Below are positions 9,061-18,509 of a stretch of DNA of 64,000 bases, piece after piece. The notes under the pieces were generated by a model, which worked only from the letters and a program-made list of their open reading frames with translations, searched no databases and was not told where the DNA came from. The stretch covers positions 3,410,001-3,474,000 of the forward strand of contig NZ_CP058348.1 of assembly GCF_013752535.1 (NCBI RefSeq), written 5' to 3'. Both the position numbers and the translations under genes were made by a program. Each line of letters begins with the position of its first letter. Positions within the stretch are counted from its first letter, which is position 1. This DNA comes from Bdellovibrio sp. KM01 (GTDB lineage Bacteria > Bdellovibrionota > Bdellovibrionia > Bdellovibrionales > Bdellovibrionaceae).

Positions 9061-9175
9061 GGATTTAATATTACTAGAACGTGCCTGAAATCACTCACTC
9101 ACATTCAAGCTGTTTCAAGACAAACTCCAAGTTTCTTGCATAAGAAAAATCTGTTAGCCCTTTGCTCTCACAAAT

Positions 9176-9511
9176 TTATTCGAATTGTGCAGGAATCTCT
9201 GAACCTTGAACCTCTCCGTCTGGACGATCAGGCTGAACTCTTAAAGCTCCGTCAGTCGAAGGATTGCAATCCCGACTGTGGTTTTCCAGTCTCGCCAGAT
9301 CGTTCATTTTCGTCATGCGTGATTGATCGGGACAAGGCAGAATACCGGGTTGTTTAAACAAGCTGGAAGGTCTGCGTGACGTCGTTTGGGATTGTTGGGC
9401 CGTTCCATCATCGCTCATTAAAGTTTCTGAACGTAATGTCGCTGGAGCTGCAAAAGCGAAAGAGGATGCAGATAAGATCAAAGTTGCCAGAAGTACCTTT
9501 AGAATTCTCAT
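9176..9511 (-). CDS. Small secreted protein of unknown function
   Basis: 111 residues from the ATG at 9511, which has GGGAGG 5 bases upstream; the frame is open 48 bases further but without such a site. The signal peptide is MRILKVLLATLILSASSFAFA. The mature part is short, Pro/Ser/Asp-rich and low in hydrophobics, with two Cys (LPCPDQS, RDCNPS) that could form a disulfide. No family recognised. It is separated from fliA by a terminator. Confidence 0.6.
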   Translation of the reverse strand: MRILKVLLATLILSASSFAFAAPATLRSETLMSDDGTAQQSQTTSRRPSSLFKQPGILPCPDQSRMTKMNDLARLENHSRDCNPSTDGALRVQPDRPDGEVQGSEIPAQFE

Positions 9512-9592
9512 AATGGCCTCCCTGTTCATATACGAATGATAGCACATCTCCAAAAGCAATTCCGGGACCTGTCGTTTGTCAGTCCAGATATA

Positions 9593-9624
9593 AAAAACGC
9601 CATGGGGTTAGCCATGGCGTTTTT
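9593..9624 (-). terminator. Rho-independent terminator of the flagellar operon
   Basis: Perfect 13-base stem (AAAAACGCCATGG paired with CCATGGCGTTTTT) and a 6-base loop, 32 bases after the fliA stop on the leftward strand. A/T runs on both flanks make it usable in both directions. Confidence 0.88.
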
Positions 9625-9655
9625 CTGATTTAATTATGAAAATAAACTCAGCAAG

Positions 9656-10441
9656 CTAAGCGACTTCTAACTCGCCCGCACCGATCGTCGCAGCCAATTT
9701 CGCACGAAGGCGAGTGACTGCTTGAGCGTGCAATTGAGAAACGCGGGATTCAGTCACGCGCAATACTTGACCGATCTCTTTCAAATTCAAATCTTCATAG
9801 TAATACAAAGACAGAACCAGACGTTGTCTTTCCGGAAGTTCCTCAATCGCCGTCGCCACAACTTCTTTAATGTTTTTAACATTCAATTGGTTGAAGGGGC
9901 TGTTCGTACGAGAACCTTCCAAAATATCCATGATGGATTTTTTGTCTGTGTTACTGAAAGTTGTGGCTTGGTCGATTGGTAACAAGCTGACAGGGCGAAC
10001 TTGATTTACCAGATCATGGAACTCATCGATATTGATGTTCAGGGCCTTAGCCACTTCTTCATCAGTTGCATTGCGACCAAGATCCGCTTCCAATTGCACC
10101 ATCGTACGATCTAGCAATTTTGCCTTATCACGAATAGAGCGTGGAACCCAGTCCTGCGCGCGAAGTTCATCCAGGATGGCACCACGGATACGGAACTCAG
10201 CGTAAGTCTTAAATTTATTATCACGTGTAGAATCGTATTTCTCGATGGCGTCCATCAAGCCGATAACACCCGCAGAAATCAGGTCATCCAATTCGATGTT
10301 AGAGGGAAGTCTAACGGCGATTTTCTGAGCGATAAATTTAATGAGTGGAGCGTATTCTTTAATTAGATCGTCTTTTTTTGTCGGCGCGAGCTGACGTGGC
10401 TCATCCTTGTACTTCTTCAACAATGCCGCATTTTTCCCCAT
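9656..10441 (-). CDS. fliA: Flagellar sigma factor 28 (FliA/WhiG family)
   Basis: 261 residues. Directs RNA polymerase to late flagellar and motility promoters. Region 2 is YAPLIKFIAQKIAVRLPSNIELDDLISAGVIGLMDAIEKYD with the FliA-typical FKTYAEFRIRGAILDELRAQDWVPRSIR; region 4 is LPERQRLVLSLYYYEDLNLKEIGQVLRVTESRVSQLHAQA. It is the last gene of the long flagellar operon, 79 bases after flhG, with the terminator just beyond. FlgM, its usual anti-sigma, is not identified in the window. Confidence 0.96.
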   Translation of the reverse strand: MGKNAALLKKYKDEPRQLAPTKKDDLIKEYAPLIKFIAQKIAVRLPSNIELDDLISAGVIGLMDAIEKYDSTRDNKFKTYAEFRIRGAILDELRAQDWVPRSIRDKAKLLDRTMVQLEADLGRNATDEEVAKALNINIDEFHDLVNQVRPVSLLPIDQATTFSNTDKKSIMDILEGSRTNSPFNQLNVKNIKEVVATAIEELPERQRLVLSLYYYEDLNLKEIGQVLRVTESRVSQLHAQAVTRLRAKLAATIGAGELEVA

Positions 10442-10520
10442 ATTTATCCCTCTTGAAGTCTATGTTAGCAAACAGCCCTATGCGCTGAAAGTCCAATTCT
10501 GTGGCGGACTAGGATTTGCC

Positions 10521-11351
10521 TTAAGCGAAACCCACCACTTGATCCCAGAACATCTGCATTCCGCCATTAGCTTCAATTAGCTTGGAGGATTTTTCGATCT
10601 GCGCAGAAATTTGACGAATTGCCTTGGAAGATTCCGCACCCACATCGTGTCTCACAATGAGACGTTGCATTTGTGTTGCTTTTCTCAGCACCGCATCGTT
10701 TGGAACTGAGCCCCAGTAATCAAGACCAATGTATAGGAAGCGGTTCACGACATCGTTGAAGCGCTTGTATAGATTCATCCCTTCTTCTTCATCGCGCACC
10801 TGATTGCACACGATTGAGAAGTGATTTACTTTGTACTGTTTGTTCAAAACTTTAATAAGTGCATAAGCATCTGCAAAGCTGGACGGGTCTGGTGTGATCA
10901 CCACACTTACCGACTGAGCTGCAGAATTAAGGAACAAAACGTTCTCTGCGATACCAGGAGCGGTATCAATTAACAGATAGTCAAAGCCCATCGGCAACGA
11001 ACTGATGGCTTCCACCATCGCACGTCTTTCAAAATGATTCAGGTTATTAAACTCTACGATTCCGCTGCCACCAGGAATCAAAAAGACATCCTTAGAAACT
11101 TCCAAAAGAATGTCTTTCATCTCTTTGCGACCGGCGATGATATCGTGAATGCTGCCCTGACATTTGGCGCCGAACATGATATCCACGTTCGCCATCCCCA
11201 GGTCCCCATCCAGAATCAAAACCTTCTTACCTTTTTGAGCGAGGCTCAAAGCAAGATTGGCCACCAAAGTCGTCTTGCCAACACCACCCTTACCAGAAGT
11301 GATGCTGATCGTTCTTGTGCGGTATAAATCAAAAGTATTTAATCGGCTCAT
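10521..11351 (-). CDS. flhG: Flagellar number regulator, MinD-like ATPase FlhG/FleN
   Basis: 276 residues. MinD/ParA-family ATPase that with FlhF limits the number of polar flagella. The deviant Walker A is SGKGGVGKTTLVANLALSLAQ (about residues 19-39), followed by VLILDGDLGMANVDIMFG, Walker B DYLLIDTAPGI, and VVITPDPSSFADAYALIK. The C-terminal part is shorter than the MinD amphipathic tail region of some family members. The start overlaps the flhF stop by 4 bases. Confidence 0.95.
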   Translation of the reverse strand: MSRLNTFDLYRTRTISITSGKGGVGKTTLVANLALSLAQKGKKVLILDGDLGMANVDIMFGAKCQGSIHDIIAGRKEMKDILLEVSKDVFLIPGGSGIVEFNNLNHFERRAMVEAISSLPMGFDYLLIDTAPGIAENVLFLNSAAQSVSVVITPDPSSFADAYALIKVLNKQYKVNHFSIVCNQVRDEEEGMNLYKRFNDVVNRFLYIGLDYWGSVPNDAVLRKATQMQRLIVRHDVGAESSKAIRQISAQIEKSSKLIEANGGMQMFWDQVVGFA

Positions 11352-12781
11352 ACAGCTTCAGAATCCTGTTGTTTGAATTTAGTGATATTGAAAATAAGAT
11401 CCAACAAACGCTCTTTCGTCGCGAATTCAAAGTCTTCTGGAACGCGCGAGCCAATACCGAAAGAGTGAAGTGGGATATCAAAACGCTTCATGAAATTGTA
11501 AATCGTACCGTGCTGAGTGGATTCATCCAAAGATGTGAATACCACGTCTTTATAACCCAACACCGAATAGCGACGGCCCAATTCAATCGCATCGGCGTCT
11601 TTCGTATTCGACGACATCGTCAGATGAATGTTCGCGTTCAATGCTTGCGGTGGCAAAATGCTGCGCAAAAGATTGATCTCTTCATTGTTTTTAAGGCTTA
11701 GCCCCGCAAAGTCCACCAACACGCAATCAACATTCGCCAAATAGCGCATTAGATTGTGCCAGTCGTTTTGATTGCGAATCACAGAGAACGGAACATTCAG
11801 GATTTGCGCATAGATCTTCATTTGATCAGCCGCACCCACTTTGAATGTATCTGTTGTGAAGATCGCAACTTTCTTGCGCTCACGAACCACCATATGGCTC
11901 GCCATTTTAATCAATGCTGAAGTTTTACCGCTGCCTGCCGGACCCACGAAGCAGTGAATTTTTCCCGCTGTTGGGTTTTGCGCGATCTTAATAGCGTCCA
12001 AAACACGACGAGCAACAAACGCTTCTACCAAAGCTTTGTTTTTTATTTTCAAAGGTGGCAATGTTTCTTGAGTCTGAGTCAAGATATCAGCCGCGATCTC
12101 TGGTGCCATTCCTGAGCGAGTCAGTTTTTCAAAAATAGAACTTAAATCGTAAGAAATACCAAAATCTGCTCCCGGATGAGCCCCCACGAAGGATTGTGGC
12201 ATTTGTTGGAACTGAGTGATCACTTGACGCAAGTTTGCGATCTCGCTTTTCAAAGCGATAACTTCTGGTGACTCACCTGCTGGTTTAGCTGGGGCCGGAG
12301 CCGCAGCCGGTTTTAGGGGTACAGCCGCTTTTTTAGGTGCAAAGTTTTGTTCTTGTTCCTGGAAAGCATGCAAAGCGCGTTGAGCCGCATTCTTAACTCT
12401 TTCCTCAGACATTTTCTGCTGACGAGCGTATTCATTTTCATCTTCGATATCGATGTAACGACGTTGCGTTATTTGCGCAGGTGGCTGGCTTTTTTGCACA
12501 TGCTTTTCCACCATTTTGGTGATCAGCTCTTTTTGCTGACGTGCGGTGCTAGCCTGAAATCTTTGGCGATCTTGCTCACGCAATTTAGATTCTGCAAATT
12601 TCTTTTTTTGCAAAGTTTCTTCGGAGACGGCGGCTGTGATTTCCACGCTTCCTTCACCGACCAAGCCGAAGCTTTTGTTGTTGTCGCGGGCAGAGAGGAT
12701 GATGGCATCAGGACCCAGCTGGGTCTTAACCATCTCCAGAGCTTCCTTCATCGTACGTGCTTCAAATTTCTTAACCTGCAT
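11348..12781 (-). CDS. flhF: Flagellar placement GTPase FlhF with altered G3 and G4 motifs
   Basis: 477 residues; SRP-type GTPase that positions the flagellar pole. Basic/Gln-rich B region (1-200), N domain, then the G domain: G1 GPAGSGKTS (280-288) and G2 DTFKVGAADQ (311-320) are intact. G3 reads DFAGLS at 357 where the family has DTAGR, and G4 reads TSLDE at 416 where TKxD is usual. The closing FGIGSRVPEDFEFA is normal. Loss of the G3 Thr/Arg and the G4 Lys suggests weaker GTP binding or hydrolysis. It overlaps flhA by 11 bases and flhG by 4. Confidence 0.95.
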   Translation of the reverse strand: MQVKKFEARTMKEALEMVKTQLGPDAIILSARDNNKSFGLVGEGSVEITAAVSEETLQKKKFAESKLREQDRQRFQASTARQQKELITKMVEKHVQKSQPPAQITQRRYIDIEDENEYARQQKMSEERVKNAAQRALHAFQEQEQNFAPKKAAVPLKPAAAPAPAKPAGESPEVIALKSEIANLRQVITQFQQMPQSFVGAHPGADFGISYDLSSIFEKLTRSGMAPEIAADILTQTQETLPPLKIKNKALVEAFVARRVLDAIKIAQNPTAGKIHCFVGPAGSGKTSALIKMASHMVVRERKKVAIFTTDTFKVGAADQMKIYAQILNVPFSVIRNQNDWHNLMRYLANVDCVLVDFAGLSLKNNEEINLLRSILPPQALNANIHLTMSSNTKDADAIELGRRYSVLGYKDVVFTSLDESTQHGTIYNFMKRFDIPLHSFGIGSRVPEDFEFATKERLLDLIFNITKFKQQDSEAV

Positions 12782-14870
12782 GGCTCATCTCCACAAGGGC
12801 AACCGATTGAACATCCGCATCTGACGTCAATTCATTGTGCGAAAGCACAACCAACTGAGGAATAAAACGCGAAGTCAGTTTATAAATATGACGACGGGAA
12901 GTCGGGCTGGTCAGCAGAATCGGCTGACTTGCCACTTCCGGATGGTTTTCCACCGCACGCGCGATCTCATTGATCAAGCGATGTGCTGTATTTGGATCCA
13001 TCACCAACTGCACACCCTGCTCTGTTTGCAACAAAGAGTTCGCTATCAATTCCTCGATCACCGGGTGCAAGGTCATCACAGGGATGTTGCCTTGATCAGT
13101 TGTATATTTTGCGGTGATACCGCGAGCCAGGGACCTACGAACACTTTCTGTAAGGACTTCAATATCTTTTGTACGCGGAGCTTCATCTGCTAAAGTCTCA
13201 AAGATCGTAAGCAAATTACGAATCGAAACTTGTTCTTTAAGAAGCCCTTGCATAACGCGAACAACAGAACCCAATGACATAAGATCCGGGATAAGCTCTT
13301 CGACGACTTTAGGATGAGATTTCTTAAAGTTCTCAACCAAGGAAGCTGCTTCCTGACGACCCAACAATTCATGAGCATGAGAGCGGATGATTTCCGTCAA
13401 GTGAGTGGCCATAACGGTTGGCAAGTCCACCACTGTGTAACCAGCGATTTCAGCGTCTTCTTTTCGGTTTGGAGAAATCCAAAGAGCATCAAGACCGAAT
13501 GCAGGCTCTTTTGTTTTAATACCATCGATAGGATCAGAAACATTTCCTGGATCCATGGCAAGCATCGCTTCTGGACGAAGTGTACCACCACCGACTCTGT
13601 TCCCTTTGATCATCACGCGGTACTCACCCGGCGCCAGCTGTAAGTTGTCGCGGATATGAATACTTGGCACCACGATCCCCAGATCCAAAGCAAACTGCTT
13701 ACGGATACTGACGATACGCTCAAGCAAGTCCCCGGATTGGTCAGACTCCACGATACTGATCAAGCCATAACCAACTTCCAATTCCACCATGTCGACCGGA
13801 AGCATGCTTTCGATGTTTTCCTTTTTCGGTGCAATTGCTTGAGTTTCCAAAGCTTTCTTTTCTGCTGCGACAGTCTCGGCTTTGTATTTTTTAATAACCC
13901 AGGAAGTTCCACACATCAATCCACCCATCATCAAGAATGGAATTGTTGGAAGACCCGGGATGATACCCATAAGGATTAACACACCACCCGAAATCATAAC
14001 GGCACGAGGGTTGACCAAAAGTTGGCTCGTAACCTCAGCACCCATGTCTTTATCCGAATTCGAAGTACGAGTAACAATCGTACCGGCAGCGGTGGAAATG
14101 ATAAGTGCCGGAATCTGCGAAAGCAAACCGTCACCGATCGTCAACATCGTGTAGTACTTGGCAGCTGTGCTCACATCCAAACCTTTTTGGATCACACCAA
14201 TTGCCAAACCACCCAGGATATTGATCAACGTAATAATGATACCAGCGATAGCGTCACCACGTACGAACTTAGAGGCACCGTCCATCGCACCATAAAAGTC
14301 AGCTTCTTGTTCGATCTGACGACGGCGTTTACGAGCTTCAGCTTCAGTGATGTGACCCGCATTTAATTCCGCGTCGATCGACATCTGCTTACCCGGCATC
14401 GCATCCAAGGTGAAACGTGCAGCGACTTCGGCTACGCGCCCAGAACCCTTCGTGATTACCATGAAGTTGATGACGATCAGGATCGCGAACATGATAAAAC
14501 CGATGACGTAGTTACCACCGACAACGAAATTTGCGAACGAGGCGATAACATCACCGGCCGCTTTTTCACCTTCGTGTCCGTGAGTCAAAATCAAACGAGT
14601 TGTCGCTACGTTCAGGGACAGACGGAATAACGTCGTCATCAACAGCAGCGATGGGAAAGATGTGAAATCAAGTGCTCGTTGAGTATAGATACTTACAAGC
14701 AGGATCAGGATACTGATCGCCAGGGAGAATGTAAGAGAGATATCCAGCATCATTGGAGGCAATGGAATGATCATGACCGCCAGGATTGCCAGGATACCAA
14801 ACGCAATAAAAAGATCCGTATTCTTAGTATACTTTTCGAATCTCTTTAAAAATTGAAAAACATCTTCCAT
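12771..14870 (-). CDS. flhA: Flagellar type III export gate protein FlhA
   Basis: 699 residues, the usual length. The N-terminal half has about eight membrane helices (IAFGILAILAVMIIPLPPMMLDI onward) and the conserved FHIPEP motif region (TLDAMPGKQMSIDAELNAG, EADFYGAMDGASKFVRGDAIAG). The C-terminal half is the cytoplasmic domain that receives chaperone-substrate complexes (VGYGLISIVE..., YRVMIKGNRVGGG, PAFGLDALWI, VVDLPTVMATHLTEIIR). It begins at the flhB stop (overlap TAATG). Confidence 0.98.
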   Translation of the reverse strand: MEDVFQFLKRFEKYTKNTDLFIAFGILAILAVMIIPLPPMMLDISLTFSLAISILILLVSIYTQRALDFTSFPSLLLMTTLFRLSLNVATTRLILTHGHEGEKAAGDVIASFANFVVGGNYVIGFIMFAILIVINFMVITKGSGRVAEVAARFTLDAMPGKQMSIDAELNAGHITEAEARKRRRQIEQEADFYGAMDGASKFVRGDAIAGIIITLINILGGLAIGVIQKGLDVSTAAKYYTMLTIGDGLLSQIPALIISTAAGTIVTRTSNSDKDMGAEVTSQLLVNPRAVMISGGVLILMGIIPGLPTIPFLMMGGLMCGTSWVIKKYKAETVAAEKKALETQAIAPKKENIESMLPVDMVELEVGYGLISIVESDQSGDLLERIVSIRKQFALDLGIVVPSIHIRDNLQLAPGEYRVMIKGNRVGGGTLRPEAMLAMDPGNVSDPIDGIKTKEPAFGLDALWISPNRKEDAEIAGYTVVDLPTVMATHLTEIIRSHAHELLGRQEAASLVENFKKSHPKVVEELIPDLMSLGSVVRVMQGLLKEQVSIRNLLTIFETLADEAPRTKDIEVLTESVRRSLARGITAKYTTDQGNIPVMTLHPVIEELIANSLLQTEQGVQLVMDPNTAHRLINEIARAVENHPEVASQPILLTSPTSRRHIYKLTSRFIPQLVVLSHNELTSDADVQSVALVEMSHAG

Positions 14871-15934
14871 TATCTTTTCTTCCTACGCAATCGGTAAACA
14901 TATGAAAGGACTTCGGCCACCGCAACAAACAGATCCCTTGGGATCACTTGTCCGATCTTCATGGTTTTAAAGATCGTGCGGGCCAATGGTTTATTCTCAA
15001 CGATCGGAATATTATGCTCTCTTGCAAGCGCCTTAATATTCTCTGCCACGACATCCGCACCCATCGCCACCACTTGAGGAGCTGGCAAGTTGTCTGAGTA
15101 TTTCAAAACAACTGCGATATGCGTCGGGTTCGTGATCACAACGTCGGCCTTAGGGATGTCAGCCATCATACGCTTAGAGGCCATCTCCCTTTGGATACGA
15201 CGAATGCGCGATTTGATCATAGGATCACCCTCGCGCTGTTTGTGCTCTTCTTTCACTTCTTGTTTGGTCATCATCATTTTCTTTTCAAGATCCCAACGTT
15301 GATAGAAATAGTCAGCTCCAGCCAGAACCAACATCACTCCACCCACGCCGCCCAAAAGCTTTGCGACAATGCCACCAATGTAAGTGCAGATTTGTTCAAT
15401 CGAGAAACTCATCAAATACGGGATTTGATGAACTTCGCCACGTAACAAGAAATACAAAACCATACCGATTGCGCCCATTTTCAGAATACCTTTTACGGCT
15501 TCCATGACGGCGCGAAGACTCATCACTCGTTTCATGCCCTCTACGGGATTCAGCTTATTGGGATCCGGAGTCAGTGCATCTTCAACTTGCAAGAAACCGA
15601 TTTGCGCCACAGTCGCCGCAACACCCAACAAACCTGCAATACCCATTACAGGTGCAATAAGAATCAAAGTTTTCTCTCCGTTAATACGAAGAGCTTCAGT
15701 GAAGTTCCCGGAACGAATAGTTGAAACCATGTCGGGACCGAAGGAATACTGGAAAAGGTCATAGAAATTCTTGAAAAAGAAACGACCAAGCGCATAGACG
15801 CCACCGGAAGCCGCCAACAACAAAACTGCTGTAGCTAGCTCCTTGGACTGCGCAACATTTCCTTGCTTGCGAAATTCTTCCCGTCTGGCATCCGTGGCCG
15901 ATTCGGTTTTTTCGCTGTCGTTTTCCCCTGACAC
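14870..15934 (-). CDS. flhB: Flagellar export switch protein FlhB
   Basis: 354 residues. Inner-membrane protein that switches export from rod/hook to filament substrates. N-terminal EKTESATDARREEFRKQGNVAQSKEL is typical, then four membrane helices, then the cytoplasmic domain with the self-cleaving NPTH site at 269-272 (VVITNPTHIAVVLKY). The C-terminal end is short. It lies 37 bases after fliR. Confidence 0.98.
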   Translation of the reverse strand: MSGENDSEKTESATDARREEFRKQGNVAQSKELATAVLLLAASGGVYALGRFFFKNFYDLFQYSFGPDMVSTIRSGNFTEALRINGEKTLILIAPVMGIAGLLGVAATVAQIGFLQVEDALTPDPNKLNPVEGMKRVMSLRAVMEAVKGILKMGAIGMVLYFLLRGEVHQIPYLMSFSIEQICTYIGGIVAKLLGGVGGVMLVLAGADYFYQRWDLEKKMMMTKQEVKEEHKQREGDPMIKSRIRRIQREMASKRMMADIPKADVVITNPTHIAVVLKYSDNLPAPQVVAMGADVVAENIKALAREHNIPIVENKPLARTIFKTMKIGQVIPRDLFVAVAEVLSYVYRLRRKKR

Positions 15935-15971
15935 TTAGTTCCTTCCTAGAACTTCATCTCTCTCTAAAATT

Positions 15972-16751
15972 CTACAATGCTTTCATCACTTTGAACAGTT
16001 GACTGGCCGTGATTTCGACCAGTCCGTTCATCTCGGAAACCATCAATGGTAAACAGATAAACACAACCGTCATACCGATCATAATAGAGACCGGCATACT
16101 CGTAACCAGGACGTTAATCTGGGGAACTGCTCTACCGAGGATACCCATCGATAAATTCACCAGCAAAATCGTCACCAACACAGGGGCACACATCTTAATT
16201 GTAAGAATAAAAGTCGTTTGACCAAACATCGCCATTTCTGCGAATGGCCCCACATTCAAACTCAAAGAGCTGACCGGAACCAAGGTGTAACTCTCGACAA
16301 TGGCGCGAATCAGAATATGGTGCCCGTTGATCGCGAGAAAAACCAACGTCCCCAGAGTGGAGTAAAAAGACTCCATCGCATTTCCAGATGTTCCTAGCAA
16401 TGGATTGTACATCTGACCGGCAGACAAACCCACGCTCATCGCGATAAGATCCCCCACCATAGAGACAACGAAAAAGAAGATGCGGGTTAAAAAACCCAAC
16501 ACTAGACCGACCATCAGTTCGCGGATGGCTAAGGATATGATTTCATTAGAGATCGTAAGGTAATCCACGTTGCCAATTTTAACGATCGGAAACAAAAGGA
16601 CGCTCAAGATCAGGGACAATAAAATCTTCACGGGAGCTGGAATATTACCTGCACCAAAGAAAGCGGAAGCAATCACAAAAGCCACCATACGCAGAAAGAT
16701 CAGCGCGAAAAGGAGGATTTGTGCTTCTGTAAGTGCCGTCCAGTTTAACAT
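15972..16751 (-). CDS. fliR: Flagellar export gate protein FliR
   Basis: 259 residues, with about six hydrophobic helices throughout. Typical features are LFALIFLRMVAFVIASAFFG near the start, the GLSAGQMYNPLLGTSGNAMESFYSTLGTLVFLAINGHH block, and the GRAVPQINVLVTSMPVSIMIG end. It forms the export gate with FliP and FliQ. It starts 4 bases after fliQ. Confidence 0.96.
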   Translation of the reverse strand: MLNWTALTEAQILLFALIFLRMVAFVIASAFFGAGNIPAPVKILLSLILSVLLFPIVKIGNVDYLTISNEIISLAIRELMVGLVLGFLTRIFFFVVSMVGDLIAMSVGLSAGQMYNPLLGTSGNAMESFYSTLGTLVFLAINGHHILIRAIVESYTLVPVSSLSLNVGPFAEMAMFGQTTFILTIKMCAPVLVTILLVNLSMGILGRAVPQINVLVTSMPVSIMIGMTVVFICLPLMVSEMNGLVEITASQLFKVMKAL

Positions 16752-16755
16752 TCAG

Positions 16756-17028
16756 CTATTCCCTGACCATGGCCGGAATATTTTCAATTAATGTCGAAGT
16801 GTATGTCGTCAAAACGTCCATCATCCACGGCCCAGCTAAAACGACCACCACTGCAACCACGATCATCTTCGGAATGAACGTCAAAGTTGCTTCATTGATC
16901 TGAGTCAATGCTTGGAAAATGGAAACGGCCAAACCTACGACCAGAGTGCTGATCAATAGAGGTGCTGACAACATCGCCGTTGTTCTTAGAGCATCTTGAC
17001 CAAGCTTAATCACTAATTCTTCAGTCAT
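16756..17028 (-). CDS. fliQ: Flagellar export gate protein FliQ
   Basis: 90 residues, the family's standard size, with two membrane helices (STLVVGLAVSIFQALTQINEATLTFIPKM is the family core, split by the conserved QINEATL turn). Part of the FliPQR export gate. It sits between fliP and fliR with 8- and 4-base gaps. Confidence 0.96.
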   Translation of the reverse strand: MTEELVIKLGQDALRTTAMLSAPLLISTLVVGLAVSIFQALTQINEATLTFIPKMIVVAVVVVLAGPWMMDVLTTYTSTLIENIPAMVRE

Positions 17029-17036
17029 TTATTACC

Positions 17037-17795
17037 TCAACCGAAACTTTTTACCATCGAACCGATCAGCAAACCCCAACCGTCGACGAGTACGAAAAGC
17101 ATAATCTTAAATGGAAGCGAAATCACAATCGGGGGAAGCATCATCATACCCATCGCCATCAAAACGCTGGATGCGACGATGTCGATAACCAGGAATGGCA
17201 GAAAGATAATGAATCCGATCTGGAATGCTGTTTTAAGTTCAGAAACCACAAACGCTGGAACCAAAACCATCGTTGGAACTTCCGCACGTGTCTTCGGTTT
17301 TTCAACTTTAGAAAGTTTTACGAACAAAGCCAGATCCGCATCACGCGTTTGGTTGAACATAAATTTACGAAGAGGAGCCAGGGAGTTCTCGATCGCAGCC
17401 TCTTGAGAAATCGTGCCCTTCAAATAAGGCTGAACACCCTTTGTGTTAATTTCATTGAATGCTGGTTGCATCACAAAGAAAGTCAGGAACAAAGACAAAC
17501 CCACCAACAATTGATTCGGTGGCATTTGTTGAACACCCATCGCTTGTCTTAAAAAAGACAATACGATGATAATACGTGTAAAGCCTGTCATCATGATCAA
17601 GATACCCGGTGCCAAAGTCAGCACGGTCATGATCAAAACCAGTTTAATCGCGTTTACAACTTCATTTGGGTTGTCAGAAGTTTTGAACCCCAGATTCACT
17701 GTTGGCAAAGTCACTTGCGCAAAAGCATGTGAACTTGTCAGCAAAATCAGAGGCAGCAGAATCAAACTCCAAAGAGTCAGTTTCTTAAAGTTCAC
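17037..17795 (-). CDS. fliP: Flagellar export gate protein FliP
   Basis: 252 residues. It has a cleavable signal-like N-terminus (LLPLILLTSSHAFA), as in E. coli FliP, then APGILIMMTGFTRIIIVLSFLRQAMG, QMPPNQLLVGLSLFLTFFVM, VLVPAFVVSELKTAFQIGFIIFLPFLVIDIVASSVLMAMGMMMLPP, and the DGWGLLIGSMVKSF end. All are family hallmarks. The start overlaps the fliO stop by 4 bases. Confidence 0.98.
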   Translation of the reverse strand: MNFKKLTLWSLILLPLILLTSSHAFAQVTLPTVNLGFKTSDNPNEVVNAIKLVLIMTVLTLAPGILIMMTGFTRIIIVLSFLRQAMGVQQMPPNQLLVGLSLFLTFFVMQPAFNEINTKGVQPYLKGTISQEAAIENSLAPLRKFMFNQTRDADLALFVKLSKVEKPKTRAEVPTMVLVPAFVVSELKTAFQIGFIIFLPFLVIDIVASSVLMAMGMMMLPPIVISLPFKIMLFVLVDGWGLLIGSMVKSFG

Positions 17796-18499
17796 TGAAA
17801 ATTCCTCATACCTTTCAAACGTTTTGAAACGATATCTTTGATTCCGCTGATGGCGAACTCGTCGTCCGCGTCTGTGCTTGCGCTATCTTTTGCACGGCTT
17901 TTGAATGAAACACGTTCTTTAGGCTCCGTGCCGAATTGTTGCTGGTCTTCGTCTTCATCAAAAGTTGCCATTGTTTTACCAAAGCTTTTGGGAGCTTCTT
18001 CCGGAACTTCGTCATCCAACAAAGAAAGGGATTTAATCATCGAGATATTATGATCCGTCACACCGATCAGGATGGACTCACCCGCTACGCGAACGATGGC
18101 CAAGCTTTTCTTAGGACCCAGGTAATGCTGTTGCAAAACCTTGATCTGCGTTTGATGCTTTCTTTCCTTAGGAACCGAGTACTTGCGCAAAAAGATAAAT
18201 GCACCACAAGCCACTGCACCCAAAATCGAAAGTGTCATCAAAATGCGGAACCAGCTTGAACCTTCAGTTCCGGCATTTTTTTGTTTTTCCAAATTCAGTG
18301 GAATTTCAGATTCTTTACGATTATCGATTTTCGGCAAATCTTTCGTCGCCACTGCATCAGCTGTTGTTGCCGCCGCCGCTGCGTCGGTTTTCGCTTCTGC
18401 CGTGACAGCTGCTGGAGCTGCCTCAGAGGTAGGGGCCTCTTTGTCTGCTGCATGAGCAGATACGGAAATCACAAAAAGAAGAGAAAGAATCCACTTCAT
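17792..18499 (-). CDS. fliO: Flagellar biosynthesis protein FliO
   Basis: 235 residues, longer than the enteric FliO. Signal peptide (MKWILSLLFVISVSAHA), an Ala/Thr-rich linker, one membrane helix (FRILMTLSILGAVACGAFIFL, about 82-102), then a cytoplasmic domain with the FliO pattern KVLQQHYLGPKKSLAIVRVAGESILIGVTDHNI. The end is acidic and probably disordered. FliO helps FliP assemble. Its place directly before fliP supports the call. Confidence 0.9.
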   Translation of the reverse strand: MKWILSLLFVISVSAHAADKEAPTSEAAPAAVTAEAKTDAAAAATTADAVATKDLPKIDNRKESEIPLNLEKQKNAGTEGSSWFRILMTLSILGAVACGAFIFLRKYSVPKERKHQTQIKVLQQHYLGPKKSLAIVRVAGESILIGVTDHNISMIKSLSLLDDEVPEEAPKSFGKTMATFDEDEDQQQFGTEPKERVSFKSRAKDSASTDADDEFAISGIKDIVSKRLKGMRNFQ

Positions 18500-18509
18500 T
18501 AAAAACCTC

